Source: an uncultured Collinsella sp.
GTDB taxonomy: Bacteria; Actinomycetota; Coriobacteriia; Coriobacteriales; Coriobacteriaceae
Assembly: GCA_900544425.1 (NCBI GenBank)
Contig: UQUX01000031.1
Location: 1-16,112, forward strand
Length of the DNA stretch: 16,112 nt
Reading direction: 5' to 3'
The position numbers and the translations under genes are program-made. The notes beneath the pieces are model-generated. The model saw nothing but the letters and a program-made list of their open reading frames with translations. It was not told the origin of the DNA and ran no database searches. This document shows, piece by piece, positions 16,057-16,112 of the stretch (its first letter is position 1; each line of letters opens with the position of its first letter).

Positions 16057-16112
16057 TGTGGGCAAGCGGAGGAATTCGAACCCGCAAGGGTGCGGAGCTG
16101 AGGAAACGCGAA
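16057..16112 (-). other. tRNA-like 3' end on the minus strand, cut by the window edge (tentative)
   Basis: On the minus strand this stretch reads GGTTCGAATTCCTCCG then CTTGCCCA, resembling a T loop and acceptor end; upstream bases could belong to a long variable arm as in tRNA-Ser. The T stem pairs poorly (position 61 would be U, and one mismatch), so it may be a degenerate copy rather than a working tRNA. The rest lies outside the window. Confidence 0.3.

Noticed and set aside
14884..16065. 393-codon minus-strand open frame spanning the PG-binding gene and tRNA
   Set aside because: It runs antisense through both a protein gene and a tRNA; its early GTEGFEPPTAGTKNRSS is the familiar false translation of a tRNA region.

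Overview
The window looks like a metagenome-assembled contig joining DNA from two gut bacteria. Roughly the first 2.14 kb (possibly up to about 2.45 kb) resembles a Faecalibacterium/Ruminococcaceae-type Firmicute: a glycogen phosphorylase start, an AraC-type regulator and a truncated LacI-type regulator. The remaining ~13.7 kb reads as Collinsella-like Coriobacteriia: GC-rich, with heavy use of GAG, CTC, GCC and ATC codons and Collinsella-like gene content. The taxon calls rest on protein style and codon use, not on a search. The join falls where an antisense lacI fragment runs directly into the catalytic half of malQ, so neither gene is intact there.

Layout: 1-512 (-) glgP 5' part; 771-1628 (+) AraC regulator; 1631-1683 shared terminator; 1689-~2137 (-) lacI 3' part; ~2138-2789 (+) malQ 3' part; 2918-5185 (+) complete glgP; 5287-5502 an array of three matched hairpins between convergent genes; 5643-10008 (-) a four-gene CUT1-type sugar ABC transporter (binding protein, two permeases, ATPase); 10315-11034 (-) GntR/TreR-like regulator; 11264-13714 (+) a maltose-type PTS EIICB protein fused to a HAD phosphatase; ~13828-14853 (+) polyprenyl synthase; 14992-15897 (+) protein with two peptidoglycan-binding repeats; 15936-16007 (+) tRNA-Gln(UUG) followed by a terminator.

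The central theme is alpha-glucan and alpha-glucoside use. MalQ and GlgP process maltodextrins and glycogen. The ABC transporter probably imports an oligosaccharide. The PTS-HAD protein probably imports and phosphorylates an alpha-glucoside such as maltose and may dephosphorylate the product in the same polypeptide. The GntR regulator lies between the two transport units. Four copies of a TTGTWTRAAC-type site, close to the known Bacillus TreR operator, sit in both flanking intergenic regions, so one regulator could control both uptake routes.

The most unusual items are the evenly pitched alternating inverted 14-mers at 5287-5502, the EIIC-EIIB-HAD fusion, the shared operator set, the two perfect GC-rich hairpins inside the ABC operon, and the mosaic malQ junction.
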